From Helicostylum pulchrum (lineage: Eukaryota; Mucoromycota; Mucoromycetes; Mucorales; Mucoraceae): a stretch of DNA of 64,000 nucleotides. A program made the translations under genes and the position numbers. Below, piece after piece: positions 22,456 to 33,862 of the stretch. A model generated the notes under the pieces. It did no database searches, was not told the DNA's origin, and saw only the letters and a list, made by a program, of their open reading frames with translations. The stretch covers positions 372,001 to 436,000 of the forward strand of contig JAIXMO010000005.1 in assembly GCA_025677825.1 (NCBI GenBank), written 5' to 3'. The stretch's first letter is position 1, and each line of letters starts with the position of its first letter.

Positions 22456-23690
22456 TTATTGCTCATAAGACTTATAATCTTATCGAGCCAATCAAGGATC
22501 ATGTCGCACAGTATATATAAAATCAAAGACCTTTTTGCCCGTAAAACGCATTGAGCAGTGTTTTGCTTTTAATTCAAGCCCAATACATTGATGCATATCA
22601 TTCGTTTTCTTTCAAAAAAGAATGGGAATGAAACCTCTCTTCTTTTTTTAATTTAGTGAAAAAATGAAAAAAAAGAAGGGTATTTTTTTTTTTTTTAAGG
22701 TTCGAGTGTTACTAAATATCATTACACATCTTCGGGTGTAAAGATTGGTATATAAATAAGATTACTATTATATACTTGAACGCAAAAAAAAAAAAACACT
22801 GATCAACTTTGATGTAAACGTTTATAGGAGTTTAATACGTTAGTCATGTACTATGACATATAAGAGAAAGAGGGGAAAGGGTATAAAAGCGGAGAGTCTT
22901 TTTTGAAGTAAAAAAAGACACAATAAAGTCATTTCCCCAGAATATAAAAAGTACTTTTTTTTTTTGTACATTTGAGCCCTTTTTGCTTCCGTACGTACGC
23001 TACTAACACTAAATAAAATCCACATCAAGACTACCTGTAAACATATCCAGATCTTTTTTTTCCCAGTCGAACACAAATGATTATTGTTTTAACAAGAATC
23101 TTTAGGGGAAAAAGTCCGACTCCGCGCTTTTTTCTCTTTACTAAAAAATCCCACTTCTTTTTTGGCAATGTCGTTTGTGGGTCTTTTGTGATTTTGTAAT
23201 AAGCTTCATTTTTAGACTGCATCAGTATCCGCTCTCTCTCTCTCTCTATCTATCTTTCTTACAAAAAAAGAAAAAAAAGAAAAAAATATACCAAGTATAT
23301 ATGTAATCTTCAGGTATAGGTATAATAAAACATGTTGGGCCAACAAGAAAAAAAAAGGGTGGGGTTTATAATTTTGATTAAAAAAGCGACAAAGTTTTTA
23401 TGTTAAAAAAAAAAAAGAGGGAATAATGATAAAAAAAAGAAAAAGAGAATAGCCTCCTCTTTTTATATATAAAATAAAAAAACGTTATGGCATAACATCA
23501 TCAATCTCATCTACTGAACATCTACTGAGCATCTAAAATTGATCATCTTTTCTCCCCACCCCTGGGAAATAGCTGCAAGTTATTTTGTGTGTACACTATG
23601 ATTGGCTAATCAAGCAAATGTGTCATACGGGTTTAATTTGATTCAATAAAAAGACGCTTTGACATTTCAGATCGACATGCTTACAGGCAC

Positions 23691-23722
<32 letters not shown>

Positions 23723-23855
23723 AAGTAAAATATCTTTTTTGATGAGAGTGCTATTAGTAAGAATGTTTAATAAAAAGTACACACACACAGCCCGATGGAA
23801 CGGAATATTTGATAAAGGATTAAGCGAAAGAAAAACGGTCCGCCGTATTTTTATT
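21767..23855. other. Promoter of the GATA gene and intergenic DNA
   Basis: Holds a G-rich tract (21891-21915), an ATTGG/CCAAT-type box near 21935-21940 (AACCAATCAG on the plus strand), T31-33 near 22422-22454 and a TC-repeat near 23230-23255. Short frames at 22121-22339, 22840-23076 and 23031-23222 lack any recognisable features. No gene is called. Confidence 0.5.
21891..21915 (+). promoter_or_regulatory. G-quadruplex-like tract upstream of the GATA gene
   Basis: G6-AGGA-G5-A-G3-A-G5 provides at least four runs of three or more guanines separated by very short loops. It lies about 125-150 bp before the GATA-factor start, with the G-rich strand being the template strand of that gene. Such tracts are rare in this AT-rich window. 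Folding and a regulatory role are inferences. Confidence 0.4.
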
Positions 23856-24692
23856 TTAAAAGGATAGATCACAATGTTGTAATTGCGGACAATGAGCGTA
23901 CAACCAATCTTGCGACTCTTGATTTGATATTCTTACTTGACCACGACATACGAATTTTTTTAGATGAATACAGTTCTGTAATGATTGTATTGAACGAAAG
24001 GTAATGGTATTTGATTGTATAATATGGTTTGGTAGTGTTACAATAAGGGATTCAATTAAAGGGCAGTTTTGTGTAATTGCCAAAATGGCAATATCAGACA
24101 CGTAACCAGATCGTTGTGAGCTAAAGTGCGTTAGTTTTGGAGTAAACGCTACAATGTCTTTAATCCAGGGATCCGTAATAAAATTGTCTTTTATCGAAAT
24201 TCGATTTATTGTCGTCGTCGTCGTTATTTGTTTCGATAAACAACTGATGATCTCTACCGAGCAATTCTCTATACTAATCTCTTTGATCCTGTCTGTTATC
24301 AGTAGGCGACTTAGCATTTCACTGCCCGTTTGATCCGTGTGCACATTGCAAAGCTGTAACCTCTTGACTTTTAATTCAACGTGCTGTACATTATGTATGA
24401 TTTCGCGTGGTATCACTGTTTGCATGATTTCGCCCGAAATGCACATTTCGGAAATCCAGGTGTGGTAAGGGTACATGCAATCGGACTTCTTCTTACCAAG
24501 TGTAGATAGTAAGCTGGTCAATTGTGCTATAGAATGGCATTTGGGTGAGTGCCAAAGTTTTTGAAGACTGCTACTCGATATAAATTTCCAGCAAGTACTT
24601 AGTTCCAAAAGTTCTCTGGCCTCAAAATAGTTTATTATCTGTATTAGAATGTCGATGGGTAAATCTTGAATTCCTGTCAATGCTTTTGTCAT
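23856..24692 (-). CDS. F-box protein with leucine-rich repeats
   Basis: Intronless, 278 residues. The F-box occupies about residues 9-48 (QDLPIDILIQIINYFEARELLELSTCWKF split around the helix pair; W at LQKLW). From about residue 100 on there are LRR-like units of the cysteine-containing type (IKEISIENCS, LTHFSSQRS, ILAITQNCPLIESLIV, LQNCIHLKKFVCRG, LYAHCPQLQHCDLSF). This resembles AMN1/FBXL proteins, adaptors of SCF ubiquitin ligases. It is much shorter than the roughly 610-residue F-box genes elsewhere in the window and belongs to a different subgroup. The start follows a purine-rich leader. Confidence 0.82.
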   Translation of the reverse strand: MTKALTGIQDLPIDILIQIINYFEARELLELSTCWKFISSSSLQKLWHSPKCHSIAQLTSLLSTLGKKKSDCMYPYHTWISEMCISGEIMQTVIPREIIHNVQHVELKVKRLQLCNVHTDQTGSEMLSRLLITDRIKEISIENCSVEIISCLSKQITTTTTINRISIKDNFITDPWIKDIVAFTPKLTHFSSQRSGYVSDIAILAITQNCPLIESLIVTLPNHIIQSNTITFRSIQSLQNCIHLKKFVCRGQVRISNQESQDWLYAHCPQLQHCDLSF

Positions 24693-25029
24693 TTATACCT
24701 GTAAAAAAAAAAAAAAAAGGAAAGGTAAAAGAAGAAAGAAAGAAAAAAAAAGAAAAAGAAAGAAAACGAAAAAGAAAGAAATAAAAACAAAAAAAAGCCT
24801 TGTGTAAATAGGTTGCCTTTTTACACAATGATGCCCGTTATTACACATTAATTTACTCTTAGATCGGTAGAAAGGGAATTAACTAAAACAAGGTGACAGG
24901 ATCACTGTGTAACATGTTTTTTATTTTTATTAGAGCTTTTTTAAACAATGCAAAAAATAACGGTTTCATCATTTTTTTTACGTGTCAGTAACCTGTTATG
25001 TACAACAACATAAATGTGTATTACATGTG

Positions 25030-25071
<42 letters not shown>

Positions 25072-25497
25072 GAACCACTATAATCCCGTTTACTGGGATA
25101 TACCCGCATGATCTCTTAACTAGTTTTTTGTTTTGTTTTGTTTGGGTGTCGTAGATACAGGTCACAGATAACAGTTATTAGTGGTGTCATTGAATAGATT
25201 CAAAAACGTGTTTTTTTTTCGCTTTGTAATCCAGGAATGGGTTCCCCCCAGAGTAACATCAGGTGATACTTTTGAAAAACATACGATCGAAAGTTTTCCC
25301 TTAATAGCCAAAAAGAGAAATTAGTTTAATAAAAACCCCTTTTTTTATGCAAAAAAATATCTGTTTGTGGCTTGTTTTAATATGTTAGTGGCTTATTATC
25401 TAAATTTTTTTTTTTCTTTTGTATTAAAATATTTTTTTTTAAAAAAAAAGTAGTGTTTTTTTTTTAAACCCTTACTGTATTTAAAAAAAAAATTAAA
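24693..25497. other. Intergenic DNA with a 41-base A tract
   Basis: Contains A41 at about 25030-25070, one of the longest homopolymers in the window, and several T runs just before the Sel1-MYND gene. No gene is called. Confidence 0.5.
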
Positions 25498-27228
25498 ATG
25501 GAGTCCATGTCAGAACATACACACGATGGAATTGTTGGAGGAGAACCTTTACAAATTCCAGCTTTTTTAGGTATGACTGAACAACAATCCCGTTTATTGG
25601 TTGCCTTGTATAACGAGACCGATCCCGAATTCGCAAAGAATATGCCTACTGCATTACCCGTCGCCGCACAACAATTATCTAGTGAATATGAAAAGAGAAA
25701 CAGCGTTGGAAAGAAGGTTTGGAGGAGGAATTTTTTTTTTTTTTTTTTTTTTTTAAAAAAGGGGGCAAAAATTATAACTTACTTTTTGTCAAAAAAAAAA
25801 TATAGTTGGAACGTGCCAATGTCAAATGGGCAGAAGAATACAAGTTATTTGACAATGTTCAACATGAAGCAGTGGAGAAATTATCTACTACGGATATGAA
25901 TATCGATAAAGCAGCTGAAGGACTTTTATTAGAAGATAACGAGGATGGCAGTATTCACGATTTAGTGTTGGGGAGTTTATTATACGGTGGCATTCGTCGT
26001 GAGCCATCAGGGCCTGACGACCGTGCGTCCATGTCCCCCGTCGCCAGTCCCAATTTTGAAGGCGCCAAGCATCTATTAGAGCGTGCGCTTGAAAAGGGAT
26101 ATACCATGGCCGCTGTACAGATTGGCTCCTTTTACATGCAAGAAGAGAAATTGGCTGCTGGGGCTAATTTAAAGGATGGTCAAAATCCTAAAGTCTTGGC
26201 TTATGAGTGGTATAAAAGAGCCGCTGATGCTTCTAACCCCGTATGTCAAATCAGTAGAATTTTCTAGACTATTCTTCTTACTTTTTTTGTTATTATAGAT
26301 GGCATGTCATAAATTGGGTTTCTTTTTAGAAAATGGAATTGGATGTAAAAAGGATATCAAGAGAGCAATTGAATATTACCAAAAGGCCTACGAGCAAGGT
26401 ACGTCTATATGTAAAAAAAAAAAAAAGGGTAGGAAAAATACTAAAAAATATAAAATATAGGTTACCCCGATTCTGCTCATAATTTGGGTATTATTTATCA
26501 AGGTTATGCTGAAGATACAGCTTCTTATAGAGACATCAAGAAGGCCATCGAGTACTTTGAGCGTGCAAAGCAATGGGGATATTCTGCATCATGCAATGCG
26601 CGTAAGTAATTTTTACACGATATCACACCAGATCAGAAATTAACCTTAAAAAAAAAAAAAAAAAGTCGGTAGAATGTACCTTTTGATGAGTAAAAACAGC
26701 GAATTAGCAAAGGAAGCTGGTAACCCTGGTAGCGAACCCGAGGACTACATTGTCACTGGCATTGAATTAATGGAAGACGCAGCCAACAACGGCGACGCCG
26801 ACGCAATGATGATGCTGGGTTTAATTTTTGGATCCAAGGATTACGGACTTTACGACATGGACAAAGCCCAAAACTATATGGAATTAGCACTTGTGCGCGG
26901 CGACCTGGAAGCGTACAACTACTTGGTGCGTATCTTGAGAGCCAAGATGGCAGCTCGTGTTGCGCTTGAAAAGGAAAACTTGGAGAACTTTGAAAAGTTG
27001 AGCCAGGAGGATAAAGAGAAATTGATTCGTCAGCTTGCGAAGGATGCTACACCCGATAGCGCTACACATCGTCAGTGTGCAAACAGCTCTTGTGAGAAAA
27101 AGGAGGAAGAGCCAGGAAGCTTTAAGCGTTGTGGTAGATGTCAAAGAGTGTCTTATTGCTCTCGTGAGTGTCAAAAAGAGCATTGGAAGAATGGCCATAG
27201 AATTGTATGTAAAATTCCTCAAGAATAA
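25498..27228 (+). CDS. Sel1-repeat protein with C-terminal MYND zinc finger
   Basis: Five exons, 25498-25716, 25806-26240, 26299-26398, 26461-26601 and 26666-27228, give 485 residues with all frames consistent. The middle carries Sel1/TPR-like repeats (AKHLLERALEKGYTMAAVQIG; AYEWYKRAADASNPMACHKLGFFLENG; AIEYYQKAYEQGYPDSAHNLG) that build a helical scaffold. The last 45 residues form a MYND finger with the C-x4-C ... C-x2-C ... YC-x3-C ... H-x3-C pattern (CGRCQRVSYCSRECQKEHW). MYND domains bind short proline-rich peptides and often occur in chromatin or signalling adaptors. The pairing of Sel1 and MYND is common in Mucorales and other fungi, but the partner is unknown. The first intron contains a long T tract. 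Confidence 0.88.
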
Positions 27229-27318
27229 AAAAGAAAAAGAATAAAAAACACACACATTGTAGAAATAAAATATATATACGGTTATTATTTTTTTTTATTA
27301 TTATTAAATTAAAAATGC

Positions 27319-27792
27319 TTATGAATCGGATGAATCTGAAGAAGTATATGGGTCTATTGTTGTATCTGATGAGTCTCCTCCATCACTAATGACAGGAAAC
27401 TGATTATTTTTACCGATGAATATCACCAGTTCTTGTCTAACTTTTATAGCTTTTCTCCATTCTACAATTAGTTCTTGACGATAAGAATTTATACGTTCTT
27501 GTCGTACTGGATGATTGGATTCCAGTTTAGTCAAGACAACGAGTAAGACTTTACACAAGTGGTTTAATTTTTGAAAGGAGGTGAACAGATATGAATTTAC
27601 TTGTGCAAAATAATCGGGGTCGAATGCCGGTGGTTTCACTGTCGTTTCAAAGACTTGCAACTCTTTGACGACGGATTTTAAGGTGTATAGGCATCGTGTA
27701 AATTCAATAAAGTTACGATCACTATTTGATAATGTAGATGTAGTAGGCATGGCTGAAAATAACGAAGGTAAAGCTAATGTCGCAATATTCAT
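27319..27792 (-). CDS. Uncharacterised helical protein
   Basis: Intronless frame of 157 residues. It looks mostly alpha-helical (FIEFTRCLYTLKSVVKELQVF, FQKLNHLCKVLLVVLTKL, SYRQELIVEWRKAIKVRQEL) with a short Ser/Asp-rich tail ending DSSDS. There is no signal peptide, membrane segment or motif that I can name. The A/T-spaced ATTTATTTATTT leader before the ATG and the tail-to-tail layout with the Sel1-MYND gene, 90 bp away, support a genuine gene. A mediator-like or other small complex subunit is conceivable but not supported. Confidence 0.65.
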   Translation of the reverse strand: MNIATLALPSLFSAMPTTSTLSNSDRNFIEFTRCLYTLKSVVKELQVFETTVKPPAFDPDYFAQVNSYLFTSFQKLNHLCKVLLVVLTKLESNHPVRQERINSYRQELIVEWRKAIKVRQELVIFIGKNNQFPVISDGGDSSDTTIDPYTSSDSSDS

Positions 27793-28282
27793 TTATTTAT
27801 TTATTTATTTTATTAGTGTGAAAAAGAAAAAGAAAGAGTAAAAAAGTTGTCGGAATCTTTTTATATACATAATTTGAAAAAGGAGGTTAAAAAGAACATA
27901 AAAGAAGAAAAAAAAAAGGTCATTTTCTTTCTGGATCAAAAAGAACGTTTAAGAACATTCTTGCAAGGCCTTTTTTTATTTTATTTTTTAGGTACTTGAC
28001 TATACCGCTAAAAACACTTCCAAAACTTGATTACTACACTCTGTTTTATAACCGAAAAGAACAAAAGAAACAAAAATCATTATTTAGGATCAAAAACTTG
28101 GTCTTCTTTTTTCTTCTCCACTAGTCTTCTTTTTTAAGTTGCTAGTGTTCTTTTTATTTTTTTTTATTTTCGTACATTTTTATCCCTTTTTCAAAAAAAA
28201 AGAAGAAGCTATTTACCTCCCTTCACATGTATACACCCTTTTTTGGTATAAATACTTATTAAAAAAAAAGAAAGAAAATCCC

Positions 28283-28313
<31 letters not shown>

Positions 28314-28864
28314 ACGACACAAATCGTGCTTTCAAAACTTATATGCAAGGCGGCGATAATTTCACTTTCTGTTGTAGGTCCTGCGGTCAACTCGCATGGT
28401 ATCCCAAGATCAACTGATGGATTATGACACCAGTTCTGCCCTCTTCTACGTTTTGCACCGTAGGATTTTGTGTAGTATTTCCCGTCTCTTTTTTCGTTTC
28501 ACTACAAATTAAAGGAGAGATAACGGTCGTTTGAGAGACCTTGTAGACTGCCCATATAACGTTGAAGCTATCGTTTCCCAGACTGTCAAATCTATATAAC
28601 GTTTGCTTCTTGAAACAAATCTGTCCTTTCTAAACCCTCTCACTCTCTCATCAAATATAATGTTGAAACTATCGTTTCCAGACTGCCAAACCTATATAAC
28701 GTTTGCTTCTTGAAACAAATATGTCCTTTCTAAACCCCCCTCACTCTCCCTTTATCTCTCTTTCTATATTCACTCGTTGGATGTACGTTGGAATTACATT
28801 TTCTAAATGCCTTTATTTTTTTTTTTAATAAATGTGCACGTAAAAAGTTATCGTCTAAATTTTT
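27793..28864. other. Intergenic DNA with a tandem duplication
   Basis: Long T tracts at 28288-28312 and nearby, plus a two-copy repeat at 28557-28752. No credible open frame. Confidence 0.5.
28557..28752. repeat. Two-copy tandem repeat, about 100 bp unit
   Basis: Two direct copies start at about 28557 and 28658. They share AACGTTTGCTTCTTGAAACA and TGTCCTTTCTAAACCC blocks, with a few substitutions and small indels. It is a local duplication in non-coding DNA. Confidence 0.8.
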
Positions 28865-29192
28865 CTAAGCAGAACCACCACCCATTTGTTGCATCTTTTC
28901 TCCAACCTTTGAATTAACGTCAAGGAACTTGGCAACACAACGATCAATACAGACAGCTTCACCTTGATTTAAATCACCTTGAGTATATTCCTTGGAAATA
29001 CACTTTTTATGACAAGATTCGGTAATTCTATTTGACACGTCAAAAAAAAAAAACATGATTTCGTGTATATATTTTTTTAAAATACCTGTTGAATAAATCA
29101 GTAACCATCTCAAGTTCTTGCTCGGCTAAAGCAATATTTTGAGGATTAATAGCTTGTTGCTGTGTTTGCATATTTCCACCAAAGAATGACAT
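28865..29192 (-). CDS. TIM10: Mitochondrial intermembrane-space chaperone Tim10
   Basis: Two exons (29192-29086 and 29027-28865) encode 89 residues. It has the small-Tim twin CX3C motif: C-H-K-K-C in the first helix and C-I-D-R-C in the second, 16 residues apart (C-x3-C-x16-C-x3-C). The flanking sequences (NPQNIALAEQELEMVTDLFN; CVAKFLDVNSKVGEKMQQ) are those of Tim10. Tim9-Tim10 hexamers carry hydrophobic precursors across the intermembrane space to the TIM22 translocase. The intron falls directly before the first cysteine motif. The protein has no cleavable presequence, as expected for Mia40 import substrates. Confidence 0.95.
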
Positions 29193-29366
29193 TTTTTTTT
29201 ATACAAAGTTTATTAAGATATAAAAAAAAAAAAAAAAATACTAGGGGGTTAAGGTGTTTGATAGGGTTTTATTTTTCATAGCTTTTTATTGGCTAATCCC
29301 CCCCCCTACGGAAAAAAAAAAAAAAAACGTAGCCTTAATAGCTGCTTAAAGAATTGTGTAGTAGTA

Positions 29367-31088
29367 TTATTTAGTGTGAATCACCATGAGATGCAAGTTC
29401 ATAAAAGCACGGTTTGAGTCCAATTCGATATCCATGACATCAGTTTTATACTCCAACTCGACCTCGGTACGACACGATTTACCCTTTTGTTCAGCAATAT
29501 CGGATTGAAAGGATTCAATTAAAGTATGCACATCGTCTCTAAACATGACGCCTAATTTACCGCCCCAAAGACCCAGTGGTAAAGAAATGTATCTTGATTC
29601 AGAGTAGATATCGGTATCGATGATTAAATCGGGTAAATGGCGAGCTAATCTTGGATCCAATTGTTTTGATTCGATAGCTTTAATGACTGTGTGTGTATAT
29701 GTCGTTTCATTAGTGGGGATGCTTTTACATAAAATAAATAAATAAATAAATACCTTCAGTGTTTAGTAATTGAGTAATGGAGCAAGAAGCTAACCGATCA
29801 TAGTAAATTCTTAGGTCCATTTCCAAGACTTCAATAAATCCAGTGGATTTCGTAATTCGGATAGATTCAGTAATGATATCTTGGTATTGTTGAAATGAGT
29901 ACCCCATAATTAAAAATCGACAAGAGGTGATGTCAAATGAATCATCAGGGAACCTCTTTAATCCTTGCAAGATGTCGCTGCATTTGACAAACCTAAAGTT
30001 CTTTGGGGAGTTGGATGAGTAGTAGTAGTCGTCAGTTTCATCTAATCCAATGACAGTCCATCGAGTGTTACGAGATGCTACTTCCGTACCCCATGCTGCA
30101 TCACCACATCCAATTTGTAATACTTGCTTTTCAATCATTGTTTGTTGTGTAACTAGTTCTGGAATAGAATATAGTCTATTTAATGCGCATTAGTAGCTGA
30201 AAGTTATTATTACGTGTACACATATATTTACCCTTCCATGGCCAACTTGGTTAATTCATGCTTAATTTCCCATTTTAATTTAGGTGGTGTTTCATTTAAC
30301 CAATAAGTATCTACATCATTATTGAATAATAACGCAGCGAAATTAGGTGAAGCAGGTTGAGACGTATAGATGATTGAACTGGGTCTTGAAGGGGAAGGTG
30401 TATGATCATGTATAGAAGAAGACACTGAGTATCGCTTTAGATGCTTGGGGAAAAAGTGTGTTTGTCGAACTGAAGATGGTAATGATGACGAATCATAATA
30501 ATAATCAATACTAGATGGTCTCAGCTGGTGGTATTGTTGTTGTTGTTGTTGTTGTTGTGTTTCATCCTTATTAGTTTTATGTGGCCAATGAAATCGCGGG
30601 TAATGGGGGTGTCTTTGCTTGGCTTTGGTCCATAGTTCAGACAAGATACTTCGATCACTACTACTATCACGTCGGCAGTATGAGTTTTGATCATCTGATG
30701 TGTTGATTGAACTATGCGTTGTTTGTTGGGAATTTCTTCGCCCTGTAGAAGGAGAAAGTGAAATAGTAATACTAGGTCGATGTTGTTGCTGCTGTTGTGG
30801 TTGTGTCTGATAAACCATCTGTTGCGGTTGCTTTTTCTTTCTTTTTTTTAGTGTAGAATTACCAAATGAAGATTCACACTCACAAGCCTCTGTTACCACT
30901 GATGATGTAGATGATGCCTTTATTGTATCTTTCTTCCACGGTAAAATAATACCTGAACTTTGCTTGGTTGTTGTCGGTTGCTGTCTGGAGGAGGATAATG
31001 ATGACGACTGCTTTGGTTGTGTCATTTGTGAAAACCAGTTCACTAACCATGAAGATTTATTATTATTTTGAGCGGATTTAGTGCCCAT
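29367..31088 (-). CDS. SAM-dependent methyltransferase-domain protein with disordered N-terminus
   Basis: Three exons, 31088-30232, 30175-29754 and 29686-29367, code for 532 residues. The first 280 residues are low in complexity (S, Q, H and T runs, KKRKKK, RRDSSSDR). From about residue 300 a Rossmann methyltransferase fold appears: motif I QVLQIGCGDAAWGTEVA, motif II acidic residue in VIGLDETD, motif III/IV FDITSCRFLIMGYS, then RITKSTGFIEVLEMDL. The acceptor at 30176-30177 was chosen over two closer AGs because only it keeps the frame into motif I. This architecture (long disordered arm plus methyltransferase) is common in Mucoromycota proteins of the LaeA-like superfamily; the substrate is unknown. 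An upstream in-frame ATG at 31238 would add a homopolymer-derived F/K stretch and was rejected. Confidence 0.85.
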
Positions 31089-32015
31089 TTTTTTTTTTTT
31101 TTTACTTCTGTTAAAACAAAAAAAAAAAAAAGAAAGGAAAAAAATGTAAAAATAGAAGAAGGCGTTTATTTTATACTTTCTTGAAACTTGTACCACAAAA
31201 ACTTGCAGCTGATTATTTTGTGAGAAAACTAAATACAAAATCTTTGCATATTTCTTTCCCGAGCTTTTGGGTTTACTGGAGTCGTGACAACAAAATTCAT
31301 CTTTTTTCGTTTAAGTTATCTTATTGCTGAAACTCTCTTTTATATATTCATTTACATAATCTGTTTCGTCACGATAAAAGGCAGTTACTCATTGTGGCTG
31401 ATTGCGTAAAGACTTGAACCCTTTATCTTAAAATATTTACAGCTGAAGAAAAAGGGGGGCGGAAGGTCGTACATTCGGTTGCACCAAAAGAGTGTAATAC
31501 TCATTAATACAACAAATTACATTTATTGGACTTTTTTGAAGTAGCCCTTTTTTTATTTTAAACTGCTACGAAATATATTTACGCGTATACGTAATGATGA
31601 AAAAAGGTCCATTTATTGATTATGGATAGTTGCATTCATGTCATGCTATGCATTGGATTTAGCACTTAAAATCATAAATTCGCAGTGTAGGTTAGTACCA
31701 GATACTTCAAATACAACCCTGTACGGCTATCTTGTATTTCCGTGTACTTTTCGTATTGGTCTAATACGACCTGCAGTGTTTTCTTTATTCTCTAGGTGCA
31801 GTTTACTCAAGTGATATATATTCATTGTTTTTTTTAACGCTACAAACAAAAAAATCATGCCTCTGTGCTATAGGCACGTATCTGATTGGTCGTATCGTTC
31901 TAAATTTGTCGTCATATTAAAACACAAATGACAACGATCATACTCTTTTTGAAAATACACTTTTCGCGTGAAGCTATGCAAAAAAAAAAAAAAAAATATA
32001 TAGTACGTTATTTAT
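31089..32015. other. Intergenic DNA
   Basis: Promoter side of the methyltransferase gene and 3' side of the M20 peptidase gene. Nothing beyond A/T-rich spacer is recognised. Confidence 0.45.
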
Positions 32016-33667
32016 TTAAACATCAGCAGTAACAAGGTTATCTTTATAGTTCTTTTGAACACTGTTATAATAAGCTTCATTAAGCAAAACTTCAACACCG
32101 GTAGCGGCAAGACACTTGGAGGCTTGGATGGTATCTTTATGAGCAGGCATAGTCTTTGCAGCCGCAGTGAACTCGATGGTATGGTTAGAGGCGGTGGTAT
32201 GAATACCGTACATGGGATGAATACAAGGCATCTCGTAACTGACGTTACCCATATCAGTGGAGCCACCACCAGCACGCATTTGCACGTCCTCAGATGGGAA
32301 CTGAATACCGTACTTCTCCATATGAGCAGCATACGTATCTGCCATCACTTGATTTTGAACAACGTCCTTTGTAATACCGATCTCTCTCCAAGTATATTTC
32401 ACTTCACATCCTGTAGCTAAAGCAGCAGCTTCAAAACAGGCTTCCAATTTCTTTTGGAGACGACCGGCTTGGCTGGCCTTGGTGGTACGGATAAAGAAGA
32501 AGGCAGATGTGTGGGCAGGGATAATGTTGGGGGCTTGGCCTCCGTCAGTGACAATGCCGTGGACTCGGTCGGTAGGTAAAAGTTGTTGGCGCATCATACT
32601 GATGCCGTTCCAGACTTGGACAAGCGCATCTAATGCGTTGATACCTTCCCAGGGTGCGGCAGAAGCGTGGCTAGGCTTACCAAAGAATTCAACATGGACA
32701 TCGTTAATTGCAATAAGTGCTGCATATTGATGATCATAAGCACTACAACAACAATTTTTTTTTTTTTTAGAAAAATGATTTTTCGGGTTTTTTTTTTGGA
32801 TAATTATAACTTACGCGGGATGTAACATTAAACAAACATCAACGTTGTCTTGGAAAGCACGCTTTTCAACAAGGACAATCTTACCAATAGATAATTCTTC
32901 GGCAGGTGTACCGAAAAGAACGACCTTACCAGAAGCCTTACCACTTTCAAGAGCAGCTTTAATACCAATAGCGGTAGCGAGACCACTGATAGCAATCAAG
33001 TTATGACCACAACCTTGACCGAGACTTTTTTTTTTTTTAAAAAAGAGTTTTTAGCACCCCCCCTTTTTTTATATGTGCGTGTATATTTTACTTACCCTGG
33101 GAGACCATCATATTCTGCACAAACACCAACTCTTCTTCCGTGACCTCTACTGTATTCAGCAGTAAATGCAGTCTTCATACCGTAAGCATGACGAGTGACC
33201 TTGAAACCCTTCTTTTCGAGGAACTCGGTTAAAACAGCGTGAGCATGAACTTCCTTCATACCAGTCTCCATATTTTCATGAAGCTACATAAATATTAGTC
33301 TATAAAAAAAGATATATGTATAGAGTATAATACTTTACGTCAACACTGATAGTTCTAAGTTCAGCACTAATTTCGTTAATGGCATTGTCAATGACATGCT
33401 CAATCTCATTATCAACTTTGAGGTCAAGCTTCTTCATACCCTATATGTATACTTTTTATCAGGAAATATTTCATGTTAATTTGAGGGTGTTTGGTTCTTT
33501 ACTTTGGTAATATCTTGATAGGCAGGTAATTGTTCCATGGGCTCAATAGCAGAATACATGAATTTTTCATTGTATTCTTGGGTCTGTTGAGGACGAGAAC
33601 AGCTGGAAAAGATGCTGGATAAACAACCAGCGGATTCTTTGGTATCTTCAAGACGAATAGGAGCCAT
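32016..33667 (-). CDS. M20-family metallopeptidase/amidohydrolase (PM20D2-like)
   Basis: Five exons, 33667-33503, 33440-33339, 33283-33096, 33024-32815 and 32742-32016, give 463 residues. The metal centre is spread over the exons: the VGVCAEYDGLPGLGQGCGHN segment carries the E-Y-D and C-G-H-N ligands and catalytic surroundings, GTPAEE supplies the base, and a distal histidine lies in the CIHPMYGIH region. An insert around residues 240-340 matches the lid/dimerisation domain (HVEFFGKPSHASAAPWEGINAL). M20D members hydrolyse N-acyl amino acids or dipeptides; PM20D2 acts on beta-alanyl dipeptides. There is no signal peptide, so it is probably cytosolic. Codon use is less AT-biased than the flanking genes, suggesting high expression. 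Confidence 0.92.
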
Positions 33668-33862
33668 AATATATAAAGGTTAAAAGAAGAGAAGAAGAAA
33701 ATAAGGTGGGAAATGTAATGTTTTATTTATTTTTTTTAGTGGGAAATTAAAGGTGTCACAAGTATACAAAAGTCAACCGAGCACTCGGCGGAAAAAAATT
33801 TACCGCTTTGTGTGTGTGTTTTTTTTTAAAAAAATGTGTTAACTAATACAAACTTTTTTTTT

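Noticed and set aside
22689..22730. GGTTCGAGTGTTAC as a tRNA T-arm
   Set aside because: No acceptor or anticodon stem could be matched around it.
30139..30231. Nearer AG acceptors for the methyltransferase second exon
   Set aside because: CAG before AACTAG and TAG before TTACAC give a frameshift into motif I or a stop; only the AATAG acceptor keeps the frame.
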